A stretch of DNA of 36,754 nt from a virus. The stretch lies in the IMG/VR virus record IMGVR_UViG_3300020428_000037, positions 1-36,754 of that record; one strand, written 5' to 3'. Positions 14,164-23,947 of this stretch are shown here, in pieces; positions within the stretch are counted from its first letter, which is position 1; the number at the start of each line of letters is the position of its first letter. The position numbers were made by a program, and so were the translations under genes. The notes under the pieces are model-generated. The model searched no databases, had not been told where the DNA came from, and saw nothing but the letters and a program-made list of their open reading frames with translations.

Positions 14164-17100
14164 CTAAGGTATAATAGGCACATTTCTAGCGTCTAATATA
14201 CTTTTATTTAATTTTTCTTCAGCAGTCATTTCATTCCATGATTTTTCAAACTCAGGGTAAGTTAACTCAACACCGTATGCTAAGAGAAAACTTTTAAATT
14301 TAGAAAATGCTTCAGCTTTATTTTTTGGTAATCCAAGAGAGGAAACATCTGTATTTAAGTTTTGACCTATTGTTAATAATCTTTCCATTTTTTTACTATC
14401 TAACAAAGCATCTTCAATAATTCTTTTTATTTGGTCGTTCTTTAAATTTTGCAACATAGCAGTTGCTAGTTTAGTAAATCTACCAGCAATAACAAGACCA
14501 GCACCAGCACCAGTTGAAAAGTTTGTTGAGAAGTTAGCGGCCGCAACTCGAACAAAAGTATCAATCATACCATTTGTCGGGTCTATTTCTTTTAATGCTC
14601 TAAACAAATCAGGGTTGTTTAAAGCACCTAAATCTTGGTCATATACTTTTAAAGCAGTATCAAGATTGTCTAATTCCTTTTTTGTAAATAAACCTGATTT
14701 TTGCAAAGTTTCTCTTAGCGTTTTATTTGCACCATGAGGTTTACTTAATATACTTGAAAAATTAGAAGAAACTAAAACGCCTGGTGTTTTATCAGAAGTT
14801 TCAAAGCCCATTCTTGAAATAGCTTCGACAACAGAACTTTTTAAACCTTTTATAGCATCATTAGAATTTTTAAATTTCTTTGTATTGTTGATAATATTCA
14901 TAAGCTGACCTGCGCCATTTTCTTGGTCTAGTAAAACTTTTTCTAAAACAACACTTGGATTTTCACTATTAATTAATTGACTAAAATAATTAACTTCTTG
15001 TGTATTTGGTTTACGAGTTAATTTAATTTTATTAGTAAATGGGTCTTTAATAATTGTATTTAATTCAAAAGCATTTTCTTCAAGTAATTTAGCTAAAGTA
15101 CCAACATCATTTTTATAATTATCAACAAGTTTTTTAAACTCAGGATATTTGTTAATAGTTTTTTGATTTTCAGCAATCCATTTTGTAATTGAAGTTGGGT
15201 TAAAGGTTCCTGTGCCAGGGTCAAAAACATCATCAACCATTAAAGCTAACATACCTTGAACACCTTTTTCACTTTCGTCTATAAGTGCTTGTTGTTGTTT
15301 TAAATTTTTACCTGTTAAAGGTATAGCAGTTTTTAAACCTTCTTGTACTTGATTTAATGCAAATGGTGTTTTGTCATATTTAGCTACACCTTGCTCCAAT
15401 AATATTTCAGCTAATTGTGATTCTTCTTGTTGAAAAGTATTTCTACTTGTTTTGTTTATAATATTATAAATAGTTTCGTTTCGAGTAAACGCATCATGTT
15501 TACCTTTAGTTTGAGCAACGGCTTCTTTTGCAAAAGCAAAACCTTTACCAATATCGTCATTTAAAGCAACTCTTAAATTATACAGTTCATTTAATTTTGG
15601 TTGAAATAAATCTGGTCCTTTTTGTAATTCTTTATTAATTTCTGCATCAATAGATTTTTTTAAATTATACGCTTCTTTGTAAGTTATAGTTTCACCCTCA
15701 TTTAGTTTATTTATAACTGTGTTTATAGGTTTTCTTAATGAGTTATTATATAAAGTATCACTTGGGTTAGAATTAATTGCTGAGTTTTTAGCTTCCTCTA
15801 ATTTTATAAAAGGTTGTTTTGTTGTAGTTTCAAAATTGTTTTCTGTTGATTTCCATAATGCTTTTTCTTGTGATTTAACATCATCATATATTGTTCTAAT
15901 TACTTGTGTAGTTCTAGTTGATGCTTCTTTATCTGTTAATTTAAACTCATCTTTTAAACTATTAAAACTTGCAGTAATAAAATCGTCTATAGTTTTTGTT
16001 ATGTTACCACTTTCTTCTGCTAATGCTTGTTCTACCGCTTCAGCATAACTCATACCAGTAAACTCTGCTTCACTATTACCAAGAATGTCTTGAATCCTTT
16101 GATTCATATTTTTTTCTCTTGTAGATTGATTTTGTGCAAATCTTTTTAAAAACGCTTCATTGTTTTTTGCTTCCCAGTTTGTGAGAGCCATTAAGGTTGG
16201 ACTTTGACTTTCAGGCACATCACCTCTTTGACTCGCTATAAAAGATAACTGACCAATTTCATCATCTATTTCATTTGTTGATAATTTTGCAATTCTTTCG
16301 TTACTAGCTTTTATGTTTTTTAATAATTCTGCTGGGTCCTCTTTAGCAATTAACAAGGCTCTTTCTAATTGTTTATAAGCATATTCTTCAGCTAACGCTT
16401 GTATTTCTTCATCTGTTTTGCCACTTATACCTTTTAATTTAGAGTTACTTCTTAGATGTAAGGCTATATTTTGTGAAGTGTTTTTTAAATAACCCATAAC
16501 ACCACCAACAAATTTTTGCTTAGAGCCGACTATATCAGTTTCAGAAAGAGCCTTACTTTCCATGCCTTTGCCTGAAAAACCTTTTCTAAACTCTTTAAAG
16601 AAACTATCGTTGCCTTGCATGGCAGTATCAAGACCTCTAATTGTTCTACCTATAAGACCTGCATCACCTGTTCCTAAACTTCTCTGTAAAGCCCTTGAAA
16701 TACCACCTGCACCTTGTTTAGTTAATTCAGGAGCAACACCTGTAAATAATGTGGTAGCTAAAGGTAATGCTTCAACAAAACCTCTTGTAATGTAATCAGG
16801 TACTGTTTCAGGGTTAGCAATATTTGTATTTTCAAGAGCATCTTCTCTCAATGCCATTCCTCCAGCATAACCTAATCCAGAAGTAATCTCTGTTAATCCT
16901 GCTGTTTTAGGGTTCATAGCAGTATATCTTCTCATAGGCTCTGTAATATCTGTTAAATAACTATCTCTGCCTTGAGTAACATTTCTGTTTGAATTTTTAA
17001 ACGCAACTGGTGGTTTATACCCACTTGAAACAGGTAAAGTTTTTGCAAAAGGATTTGTAGGGTTCATAATAAATCTATTAAATGCAAAAGCATAAGGTAC

Positions 17101-17631
17101 AACATCTCCAGCAAAATCACCAGCTCTTGAAGAAAAATTAGTAGGCAATGTTCTTTCGTCAACATTACCATAACCAATATTTCCTTTATCAAAAGCAAAA
17201 TCTTTTAATCTACCACTCCAAGGTGCGCCTTGGTCATCTAAATCAAAATAATCAGTATTAAAAATTTTGTTTAAATCTCTTTGAATTAAATTAGGTGCTG
17301 ATTGACCAAAATCTAAAACACCACCAACTTTGTCTAAAAGATTTTGATTAAAACTTCTAAGTGGTTTTACAGTTGACTGTTGATTATCTATTCTTTGATT
17401 TAAGTTGTTTCCAATACCAAATAATGCTTCTTGCGTTTCTTCGTTAAGACCTAGTTCATTAGAATTATCTAATATACCAACTATATTGTTATAATCACTT
17501 ACAGTAGTTTTTTCATCTTGGTTGTATATATCATACCCACCACCATAACTACCATCAATATTTGGTTCCATATCAAGATATTTATATATTTGCCCTAATT
17601 TTCTTTTCTTATCTGTTTCTGATAATGCCAT
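14164..17631 (-). CDS. Large internal virion / ejection-like protein
   Basis: Predicted 1155-aa protein, the largest in the window. It has long helical segments, an Ala/Gly-rich region near residues 1030-1060 (FSTNFSTGAGAGLVIAGRF), and many Asn/Lys-rich stretches. I see no lysozyme, transglycosylase or peptidase motif. Size, late position and helical character match the internal or ejection proteins that podoviruses send into the cell envelope ahead of DNA. Function is inferred from context. Confidence 0.65.
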   Translation of the reverse strand: MALSETDKKRKLGQIYKYLDMEPNIDGSYGGGYDIYNQDEKTTVSDYNNIVGILDNSNELGLNEETQEALFGIGNNLNQRIDNQQSTVKPLRSFNQNLLDKVGGVLDFGQSAPNLIQRDLNKIFNTDYFDLDDQGAPWSGRLKDFAFDKGNIGYGNVDERTLPTNFSSRAGDFAGDVVPYAFAFNRFIMNPTNPFAKTLPVSSGYKPPVAFKNSNRNVTQGRDSYLTDITEPMRRYTAMNPKTAGLTEITSGLGYAGGMALREDALENTNIANPETVPDYITRGFVEALPLATTLFTGVAPELTKQGAGGISRALQRSLGTGDAGLIGRTIRGLDTAMQGNDSFFKEFRKGFSGKGMESKALSETDIVGSKQKFVGGVMGYLKNTSQNIALHLRSNSKLKGISGKTDEEIQALAEEYAYKQLERALLIAKEDPAELLKNIKASNERIAKLSTNEIDDEIGQLSFIASQRGDVPESQSPTLMALTNWEAKNNEAFLKRFAQNQSTREKNMNQRIQDILGNSEAEFTGMSYAEAVEQALAEESGNITKTIDDFITASFNSLKDEFKLTDKEASTRTTQVIRTIYDDVKSQEKALWKSTENNFETTTKQPFIKLEEAKNSAINSNPSDTLYNNSLRKPINTVINKLNEGETITYKEAYNLKKSIDAEINKELQKGPDLFQPKLNELYNLRVALNDDIGKGFAFAKEAVAQTKGKHDAFTRNETIYNIINKTSRNTFQQEESQLAEILLEQGVAKYDKTPFALNQVQEGLKTAIPLTGKNLKQQQALIDESEKGVQGMLALMVDDVFDPGTGTFNPTSITKWIAENQKTINKYPEFKKLVDNYKNDVGTLAKLLEENAFELNTIIKDPFTNKIKLTRKPNTQEVNYFSQLINSENPSVVLEKVLLDQENGAGQLMNIINNTKKFKNSNDAIKGLKSSVVEAISRMGFETSDKTPGVLVSSNFSSILSKPHGANKTLRETLQKSGLFTKKELDNLDTALKVYDQDLGALNNPDLFRALKEIDPTNGMIDTFVRVAAANFSTNFSTGAGAGLVIAGRFTKLATAMLQNLKNDQIKRIIEDALLDSKKMERLLTIGQNLNTDVSSLGLPKNKAEAFSKFKSFLLAYGVELTYPEFEKSWNEMTAEEKLNKSILDARNVPIIP

Positions 17632-17643
17632 TATTTATTGCTC

Positions 17644-18951
17644 TTAGTTTCTTCGTTGTAAATTAAATCTGTTACTATTTTTTTTTCTTCTTGTGTTTAA
17701 ATTTTCTAAACCTTCTATAAGGTCTTGAGAACTTGAATCTGATTGAACTATATTTATTTTATCTTGAATTGTAGGGTCACCAGTTTCATACGCTTTTGCC
17801 AACATGGCTCTATTTGCCATAATAATACCTGGTAATTCAGCGATTCTATTATTGTATGCCACAAGTTCTGAATTATTTACTTCCTGTTGGTCTTCATTTG
17901 TAGGTGATGGTGAATTAATTAATTTATCTCTCATGTTTATAGCAGACTCAAGTTGTTTTACTAATTCACCTTCCCAAAACAACATATCATTTACATTTTC
18001 TAAATCTGTTTTTTGTGTGCCTGGTATTCTAGGCGCAACATTTTCATCAATAAATGCTTTTGATATTCTTTGATTTTCACTACCTGTTATTTTTCTTTTA
18101 ACAAAAGAAGTTAGTGGTAAATATACTTTATCTATAATGTTTCCAGCTATTTTTGATTTAGGAAACATTCTTGATAAAATAGGGTTATCAGAACCTGTTT
18201 CAGTATAGCCTCTAAAATCTGCATAATTTCCACCAAAAAATTGTAAAGGTCTTTCACCTTGACCGTAAGCACTAAAAGGCACATTAGGTAAATCTAATTC
18301 ATATTTGTTATTATAGTAATCAAAATTTCTAATTGTTGGTTTACCACCTTCACTTTTATTTCTGCTATCAAATCTTACATCTTTAATTTTATCTACAATA
18401 GATTGATTGAAAACATCTTCAGTAACACCAGAAGTAACTCTTTTAAAAATATCAGGGTCTTTATCTACCATATTTAATGGTTGTATTATTCTCTTTTGGT
18501 TTGCGTCTAAACTTCTAAATCTATCAAGAAAATTAGGAACATCTACATCATTAATAACTCTGTATCTTGTTTCTTGATTTTTTTCTTGTAACTCCCTTAG
18601 TTTACTACTTAAACCAACATAACTTCTTTCTCCTGTATGGACTACTCTGCCTGTATCATCAATAATACTTACAGTTTCGTCTAGTGTATCTTTTTGTCCA
18701 GCTTTAACTTCTGCACTAAATATGTCGTCAGGACCTACTATGCCTATTTTTTGTGATATTGCACCTCTGGCTATATCACCAATATCAAGAATACTTGGCC
18801 CTTCAACTTTAGAAGGGTCAACCCCTTGAGTTGTTGAAGGTGAAAAACCAATATTAGGGTTAGGCATTCCTGCGTTATTATTGCTACTAGGTTTACTTAG
18901 CTGTATTAAGTTTAAATCTTCTAAAAATTTTCTTCTTCTATCTATAACCAT
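17644..18951 (-). CDS. Putative virion protein
   Basis: Predicted 435-aa protein with a low-complexity N-terminus (residues 17-50, rich in Asn, Pro and Ser) and a mixed charged body. It ends in an Arg-rich stretch (NTRRKKNSNRFNLQRRN). It lies between the 1155-aa protein and the Gln-rich 505-aa protein in a closely spaced late cluster, so it is probably part of the same internal or tail assembly. I recognise no domain. Confidence 0.6.
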   Translation of the reverse strand: MVIDRRRKFLEDLNLIQLSKPSSNNNAGMPNPNIGFSPSTTQGVDPSKVEGPSILDIGDIARGAISQKIGIVGPDDIFSAEVKAGQKDTLDETVSIIDDTGRVVHTGERSYVGLSSKLRELQEKNQETRYRVINDVDVPNFLDRFRSLDANQKRIIQPLNMVDKDPDIFKRVTSGVTEDVFNQSIVDKIKDVRFDSRNKSEGGKPTIRNFDYYNNKYELDLPNVPFSAYGQGERPLQFFGGNYADFRGYTETGSDNPILSRMFPKSKIAGNIIDKVYLPLTSFVKRKITGSENQRISKAFIDENVAPRIPGTQKTDLENVNDMLFWEGELVKQLESAINMRDKLINSPSPTNEDQQEVNNSELVAYNNRIAELPGIIMANRAMLAKAYETGDPTIQDKINIVQSDSSSQDLIEGLENLNTRRKKNSNRFNLQRRN

Positions 18952-18961
18952 TTTTTACCTC

Positions 18962-20479
18962 TTATCCAAATAATGTTGAGAAACTGCTTTGTTTTCCTGT
19001 TGATTTCATAGGTGTTGGGAATCCTTGTAATATACCACCTAAATATTGCGCTAACATCATTTGATATTCTTGTCCTTCTAAGAACTGTTGATAATCAAAA
19101 TCTAATTGTTGTTGGTCTCTCGCCATTCTTCTATCGCCTATATCTGTCATAGCACCAAATTGGCCTAAAGCTGAATCTGTAACACCAGAAGCTAAATCGG
19201 CCGCTGATAGTAAGCCTTGTTGATTCAATGCGTTAGCTTCAAGACCAGCACCTTGATTAGCCATACCTGCCTGTAATGATGATGATTGATTGGCTAAATC
19301 TGCTTGTAATGATGATGATTGATTGGCTAAATCTGCTTCAAGTTGATTAGCTACATTCTGTGCTTGGGCTCTATATTTATTATCGACATTTGATTGTGCG
19401 ACTCTAAACGCATCTTCTTGATTCATGCCTTGTGCTTGTAAATCTCTAGTAGCATTTGCTAAATCAATTTCTCTTGCGTTGGCTTGATTTGCTAAAGCAG
19501 ATTGTTGCATCATTTCTGTATTAAATTGACCTAGTGATAAATCCCTAGATTGATTTAATCTTTGTGCTTCCATGGCCGCATCTAACATTGATTGTTCGGC
19601 CGCTAAATCAGTTGCTTGATTTAATCTTTGTGATTCCATTTGATTTGTAATGTTATCTCTTTGTGCTTGATTTAATAAACCTATGTCTTGAGAAGCTAAT
19701 TGTGAAGCTGTGTTAAAACCTTGTTGACCTAATAATGCACTTTGTTTAGCTATTTCTGATAATGCTTTGTTTTGTATAAGACCAGCTTCTACACCCTCTC
19801 TAGTACCTCCAAATGCACCTGCTTGAATGGCCCTATCTTGTAATTGTGATAATGATTTATCTCTACCTTCTAAAATTTCATTAATAGTTACATCTCTAAC
19901 CATTTCGTTATAAGGGTTCATATACGGGTCCAAAGAAGTATTTGCTAAAGTTTGAGGGTTTATTAAGCCAGGCTGACTAATTCTCTCAATATCAAAACCT
20001 CTTTCTAAAACTTCTCTTGCTGAAATGTCATTTGGGTCTGCAACTCTTTCGCCTGTTACATCTCTTGAAGATACCATTGTTCTAGCTATTTCACTTGGTA
20101 AATCAATAGTACCAGCGGCAACATCTCTTGAAGATACATCTCTTGAAGATACTTGGTCAGGTGTGTAATTAGCAACATTCGACATTCTACCATATAAGTC
20201 GTTCATCCTATCTGTTTCTGCAAACTGATTACCGCCTAAAAATTTTAATGCTTCTCTTTCACCGATTGTTGTATAAGTATCTGCTTCAGCAAATCTTGGG
20301 TCTTGATACGCTTCATAATCTTTTAATCTTTGTTCCATAATAGGTTGACCATACATATCTCTACGACCTGTATCGACTGATTCCATTACAGCACCTTTAC
20401 CAATGTTAAAGGTTTCTTGCATCATTGCTTTAATGGCGGGGTCTAGTTCTGAACTATTACTACCTTTTGATTTAGCCAT
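18962..20479 (-). CDS. Gln/Ala-rich helical virion protein with internal repeats
   Basis: Predicted 505-aa protein. The N-terminal third has repeated SSRDV motifs (residues about 112-140). The middle carries SLDPYMNPYNEMVRDVTI and QAGAFGGTREG, a combination I associate with a virion protein common in marine podoviruses. The C-terminal half is a long Gln/Asn/Ala-rich helical region with 11-residue repeats (LANQSSSLQAD). It probably forms an elongated or multimeric internal or tail component. The gene starts 2 nt after the stop of the acetyltransferase-like gene upstream. Confidence 0.65.
   Translation of the reverse strand: MAKSKGSNSSELDPAIKAMMQETFNIGKGAVMESVDTGRRDMYGQPIMEQRLKDYEAYQDPRFAEADTYTTIGEREALKFLGGNQFAETDRMNDLYGRMSNVANYTPDQVSSRDVSSRDVAAGTIDLPSEIARTMVSSRDVTGERVADPNDISAREVLERGFDIERISQPGLINPQTLANTSLDPYMNPYNEMVRDVTINEILEGRDKSLSQLQDRAIQAGAFGGTREGVEAGLIQNKALSEIAKQSALLGQQGFNTASQLASQDIGLLNQAQRDNITNQMESQRLNQATDLAAEQSMLDAAMEAQRLNQSRDLSLGQFNTEMMQQSALANQANAREIDLANATRDLQAQGMNQEDAFRVAQSNVDNKYRAQAQNVANQLEADLANQSSSLQADLANQSSSLQAGMANQGAGLEANALNQQGLLSAADLASGVTDSALGQFGAMTDIGDRRMARDQQQLDFDYQQFLEGQEYQMMLAQYLGGILQGFPTPMKSTGKQSSFSTLFG
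19271..19336. repeat. 33-bp tandem repeat inside the Gln-rich virion gene
   Basis: Two near-identical 33-bp units start at 19271 and 19304, differing at about one position, and a degraded third follows. They encode the 11-residue repeat LANQSSSLQAD. The near-identity at DNA level points to recent duplication. A second repeat, of 15 bp (ACATCTCTTGAAGAT), is tandem at 20121 and 20136. Confidence 0.75.
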
Positions 20480-20481
20480 TT

Positions 20482-20844
20482 CTATAACTCCTTATCTAAT
20501 GTAAAGAAAGTTGGTTTATAACCAACATCTTTAAACTCTCTTTGCCAACCTTTTCTTCCTGTTAAAGTTGTGTATTTGCAACCTACTTCTCTTGCTTTGT
20601 TTTCTAACATAGGCATTATTTTTTTTATTTCTTCTGTATGACCACCAGCTAAAACACCGTGTAAATTATAATACTGTGGAAATACATGAACTTCAGTAAT
20701 AATGAAGGAGTTTCCTAAAGAATGAAAAAACATTTCACCTTTGGCTATACTTTGTCTTACATCATCAATAGTATGACTGTTCTTTCCATAATCTAACGCT
20801 TTCTGTATGCTTTCGCAACATTTTTCAAAATTTTCTATTGTCAT
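20482..20844 (-). CDS. GNAT acetyltransferase-like phage protein
   Basis: Predicted 120-aa protein with GNAT-like layout: a strand region FIITEVHVFPQYYNLHGVLAGG, a helix (IKKIMPMLENKAREVG), then YTTLTGRKGWQREFKDVGYKPTFFTL, resembling the C-terminal GNAT strand-helix-strand. Such small acetyltransferase-like genes are common among structural genes of marine podoviruses. Whether it is catalytic is uncertain. It overlaps the 68-aa gene upstream by 4 nt. Confidence 0.6.
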   Translation of the reverse strand: MTIENFEKCCESIQKALDYGKNSHTIDDVRQSIAKGEMFFHSLGNSFIITEVHVFPQYYNLHGVLAGGHTEEIKKIMPMLENKAREVGCKYTTLTGRKGWQREFKDVGYKPTFFTLDKEL

Positions 20845-21047
20845 ATTGTACTCGCTGTTATGTTACCTGAATTATCTACTGTAATATTATATCTAGTTCC
20901 GTTAGGTGATTTTAATATTAATCTTCCGTCATTAATGTTTATATCTGTATCTTTCTTAAAGTTTTTTTTATCTTCTTGCTCTAAAGTATTATTTGTCTGT
21001 TGAGTAACACTAGAACTATATTCTTGCATTGGTAAAGGTAATCTCAT
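20841..21047 (-). CDS. Small late protein
   Basis: Predicted 68-aa protein with a polar linker-like first half and a beta-rich second half (GRLILKSPNGTRYNITVDNSGNI), which looks like a short beta-hairpin domain of a virion accessory. It overlaps both neighbours by one to four nucleotides, showing coupled translation between the tail-hub protein and the acetyltransferase-like protein. No specific function. Confidence 0.6.
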   Translation of the reverse strand: MRLPLPMQEYSSSVTQQTNNTLEQEDKKNFKKDTDININDGRLILKSPNGTRYNITVDNSGNITASTI

Positions 21048-22543
21048 TATCCTCTACCTCCACCAGCTCTTACGAATATCTGCATATTGCCAACTCTCCA
21101 ATCAGAATTTCTTGCTGTTTCAACTCTAAATTTAACTTCTCTAGCAGTAAATCTTACATCTGTAGGATTGGCTAAAGCAAAAGAACCACTACTTGGGTGA
21201 GTTGTTTCTGTGCCTGTAGGGTAGTTTCTAACTTTAAATTTAGCAGAAACATCACCTAATGTTTTTTCGTCTGGTATTATTTGTAACACATTCATCAACT
21301 TACCACTTGGTTGGTCAAGTTGATAAGGTCCTGATTCAGCAAAAACACTCGTTGATTCGCCTGAATATGAATATCCAGTTTCGTGTTCATAAAGTTTATA
21401 GTCAGCACCAATCATAATAGGATTTAAAAATATACCTTCATCTTCTGCACAAGTTCTAGCTAAGTTACCTATTGTCCAATGATTTTCTTTATAGTTCCAA
21501 GCAACATATCTATTGTTTTCTGTGCTATCAGAACTAGGATAAAACCACCATATTTCTGAGAATTGAGAATTATTAAAAGCATATACTTTACTTTTTTGAC
21601 TAACATTCATATCGCTAAAGACATAATCGCTAACTTCACATGGTAATGATTTGACAAGCCCATCATACATAAAGAACTGACCATTACCCATCCAAACTGC
21701 AAAAGTATCAGTAGCAACAACTGAGTTTGCTGAAATAACTCCACAATTAGAGCCAACTCTTTCAAAAGAATATACAAAAGGTAAGCCTACATAAGTTGAA
21801 GTATAAGCATCAATAGTTGAAAGTATAAGTATTTGACCTTTAGTTCTTATTGCTGTTATTACTTTCCCATTACCATTAAGATTAAAACTACCAGCTTGAT
21901 TTGTGCCACCTGGTGTCCAATCTGTGTTATCTTCTAAGTCTGACCATTGTATTTTTTTTGGGTCGCCACCAGCACCTAAAAGCATTAATGCTCTTTCTTC
22001 TGTAACAATTATACCTTGATTACTTGTTGGGCAATTAGCAATTTGTTGAGCAACAGTTCCGTTAATTAATTGCCACTCATAAACTTTTCCGTCTGTTGTG
22101 CTACAACCAACTAAATATTGCCCCCAATTATCTAAAGACCAAGTTGTGCAAGGTGTCCATATACCATGGTCAGGTCTTTGTGTACCATAGTTTCCTGTTC
22201 CATATATATAACTACCATAAGAAACATTTTCGACAGCGTCATCATTTCCTGTGGTAAATCCTGTTGGAGTTATGTCGTATTGTTGACCTTCAATAGTATA
22301 ATAATATAATTTACTAGAAGTACCTACGCCTAATCTTCTGTTTCTATTGTTATCAGTCCAACTAACTATTTTTCTAGCTTTGCCTGTTACTGTAGAACTA
22401 CCTAATTGAGTCCAACCTTTTACTGGTTGCATAGCATTATTATCCCAACGAACTAAATTACAATCATGCCAACGGCCTTTTGACTGCAATTCTGTTCCGT
22501 TCTTATAAACTCCACTTGGTATTTTTAATTCAACATAAGGCAT
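21047..22543 (-). CDS. Tail hub / nozzle-like beta-propeller protein
   Basis: Predicted 498-aa beta-rich protein. It opens MPYVELKIPSGVYKNGT and then shows recurrent WxxG and GxxYxW-type strands (RWHDCNLVRWD, KGWTQLGSS, KVYEWQL, IQWSDLEDNTDW, FAVWMGNGQFFMYDG, YVAWNYKENHWTIG), as in a beta-propeller. Size and position agree with P22 gp10-like tail hub or nozzle proteins, which bind below the portal and adaptor ring and plug the tail tube. This is assignment by architecture rather than a clear signature. Confidence 0.65.
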   Translation of the reverse strand: MPYVELKIPSGVYKNGTELQSKGRWHDCNLVRWDNNAMQPVKGWTQLGSSTVTGKARKIVSWTDNNRNRRLGVGTSSKLYYYTIEGQQYDITPTGFTTGNDDAVENVSYGSYIYGTGNYGTQRPDHGIWTPCTTWSLDNWGQYLVGCSTTDGKVYEWQLINGTVAQQIANCPTSNQGIIVTEERALMLLGAGGDPKKIQWSDLEDNTDWTPGGTNQAGSFNLNGNGKVITAIRTKGQILILSTIDAYTSTYVGLPFVYSFERVGSNCGVISANSVVATDTFAVWMGNGQFFMYDGLVKSLPCEVSDYVFSDMNVSQKSKVYAFNNSQFSEIWWFYPSSDSTENNRYVAWNYKENHWTIGNLARTCAEDEGIFLNPIMIGADYKLYEHETGYSYSGESTSVFAESGPYQLDQPSGKLMNVLQIIPDEKTLGDVSAKFKVRNYPTGTETTHPSSGSFALANPTDVRFTAREVKFRVETARNSDWRVGNMQIFVRAGGGRG

Positions 22544-22548
22544 TATTT

Positions 22549-23112
22549 TTATCTCTCAATTAAGTACAATACTTCACTTATCTTCATAGCTGTTGCTTTA
22601 GTAGTCTTTAAATCTGGTGTTGTGTCGTTTCGATAAGTAACTAATAAAACACCCCACGCATCTTCTGAACTCATTATAGGACAAGCTGTATTAAGTATAT
22701 CTCTATCTAAAGAAGTACATTGACTTAAAACAAAATGACCAATCACATATTCATCACCTTCCATAAAATAGCCTGTTGGTAATAAATCTTCACTATTTCT
22801 AGGTTCATTATACAAAGGAACTATATTTCGTGCATCTATCCAATCGTATAACCAAACTGATTCAATATCTCTGTTTGACCTTAAAAGTTTAGTAATTAAA
22901 TCTTCTACTTTAACTTTTTTCTCAGGGTCTTTTTCATACACCTCTATTATTGGTATTTCATTATCTTCTTCAACACCAAGATTTAGATATTGTTGAAAAC
23001 CTATATAACCAATTATAGCTACAATGATAAGACTTGTAATCTTCATAACAAAAGCTGACCAGCTTTGTTCTGGTGATATAATGCTTTTTATTGCTTCTAT
23101 AATATTATTCAT
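22549..23112 (-). CDS. Membrane-anchored late protein
   Basis: Predicted 187-aa protein with one strong membrane helix at residues 28-46 (SLIIVAIIGYIGFQQYL) and a C-terminal soluble domain of about 140 residues containing WLYDW and two cysteines. N-in topology would place that domain in the periplasm. It is preceded by a multi-membrane-segment protein, a PD-(D/E)XK protein and a coiled-coil membrane protein, so this is probably part of the lysis cassette. An inner-membrane spanin or lysis regulator role is plausible; no enzyme motif is visible. Confidence 0.6.
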   Translation of the reverse strand: MNNIIEAIKSIISPEQSWSAFVMKITSLIIVAIIGYIGFQQYLNLGVEEDNEIPIIEVYEKDPEKKVKVEDLITKLLRSNRDIESVWLYDWIDARNIVPLYNEPRNSEDLLPTGYFMEGDEYVIGHFVLSQCTSLDRDILNTACPIMSSEDAWGVLLVTYRNDTTPDLKTTKATAMKISEVLYLIER

Positions 23113-23555
23113 TTTCTCATTTTCTCTATTGCTCTACTTGAGAACCAAAAACATACAACTGAACTTAAAATACCAACATCTGTATCAGAATATATCTCTG
23201 GTAAAAACTCATGTAAATCACCACCATTTTGATATATTTGAACTACTGCTAAAGTTTTTGCAGTTAAGTATAAACCTAATATTGCAAAAGTAACTGTAGG
23301 TCTTACAAGACCACTTAAATTAACTATCCATTTACTAGCATTGTTTTGAATTGTTTGACTGTGTTGATACACACCTGAAATTTCGGCTTCATCTGCTCTA
23401 GCTTTAGCTACAGTAATCTTATGTTTAGCGGCCATTTCCATTACAGCTAATTCATGTTTTTGATTACTCTTTTGTTTAAAATGGTCAAGAACAGCAGGTA
23501 AACCTGAACTAGCAAAACCTAATAAACTACCTATTAATCCAAACATGATAAACAC
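23109..23555 (-). CDS. Holin-like protein (GTA_holin_3TM type)
   Basis: Predicted 148-aa membrane protein. An N-terminal hydrophobic helix (FIMFGLIGSLLGFASSGLP) is followed by an Ala/Lys-rich helical region (ELAVMEMAAKHKITVAKARADEAE) and two C-terminal hydrophobic helices (VRPTVTFAILGLYLTAK and VGILSSVVCFWFSS). This matches the 3TM holin group of gene transfer agents and marine phages, where WIVNLSGLVRP-type sequence precedes helix 2. Holins open the inner membrane at the end of infection. It overlaps both neighbours slightly. Confidence 0.7.
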   Translation of the reverse strand: MFIMFGLIGSLLGFASSGLPAVLDHFKQKSNQKHELAVMEMAAKHKITVAKARADEAEISGVYQHSQTIQNNASKWIVNLSGLVRPTVTFAILGLYLTAKTLAVVQIYQNGGDLHEFLPEIYSDTDVGILSSVVCFWFSSRAIEKMRK

Positions 23556-23947
23556 CTCTCAAAAGATTCTTTTGTAATATTTGGTTTATAAAAATGAGCT
23601 TCACTAATTTTAGTTGTAGGACCTGTAATTTCAGAAACATTTTTAAAAAGTATTCTTTGTTGTCTTATTGATGCTAAAGCAACAATATCAGTATCTTCTT
23701 TTGTAAGTTTTCTTTTTACTCTACCTACTGAAGTTGAAAAATTGTATCTAGGTTTACCACCTTTTGCTGATTTTTTATCTGTTGTGCTAGAAGATTTAAC
23801 TTGAAGTCTTAAAGGTTTATTTAAAACATTAACTACAATGTCATAACCTTCAGCATCAACTAAAGAGGTATTATAACCAAGTTTTTCTAATTCAAAACAA
23901 ACCATTAATTCACCAACTCTGCCTAACTGCTTGTTGTTATTACCCAA
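23534..23947 (-). CDS. PD-(D/E)XK endonuclease-like protein in lysis cassette
   Basis: Predicted 137-aa protein with the PD-(D/E)XK core: Glu in GRVGELMVCFELEKLGYN, Asp in AEGYDIVVNV, and LQVKSSS giving the Q-x-K motif. A basic loop with KGGKPRYNF follows. The fold resembles Holliday-junction resolvases and PDDEXK group I intron endonucleases. I chose TTG 23947, just before the conserved core and with TTGGA upstream; a GTG start at 23989 is possible but would overlap the previous gene by 50 nt. Its place among membrane and lysis-type genes is unexpected. It might be a homing-type insertion or a late junction-cleaving enzyme. Confidence 0.75.
   Translation of the reverse strand: MGNNNKQLGRVGELMVCFELEKLGYNTSLVDAEGYDIVVNVLNKPLRLQVKSSSTTDKKSAKGGKPRYNFSTSVGRVKRKLTKEDTDIVALASIRQQRILFKNVSEITGPTTKISEAHFYKPNITKESFERCLSCLD

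Noticed and set aside
14164-17631. Possible lysozyme or transglycosylase domain in the large virion protein.
   Set aside because: No convincing catalytic motif was found on reading the protein, so no endolysin or virion lysin is called.
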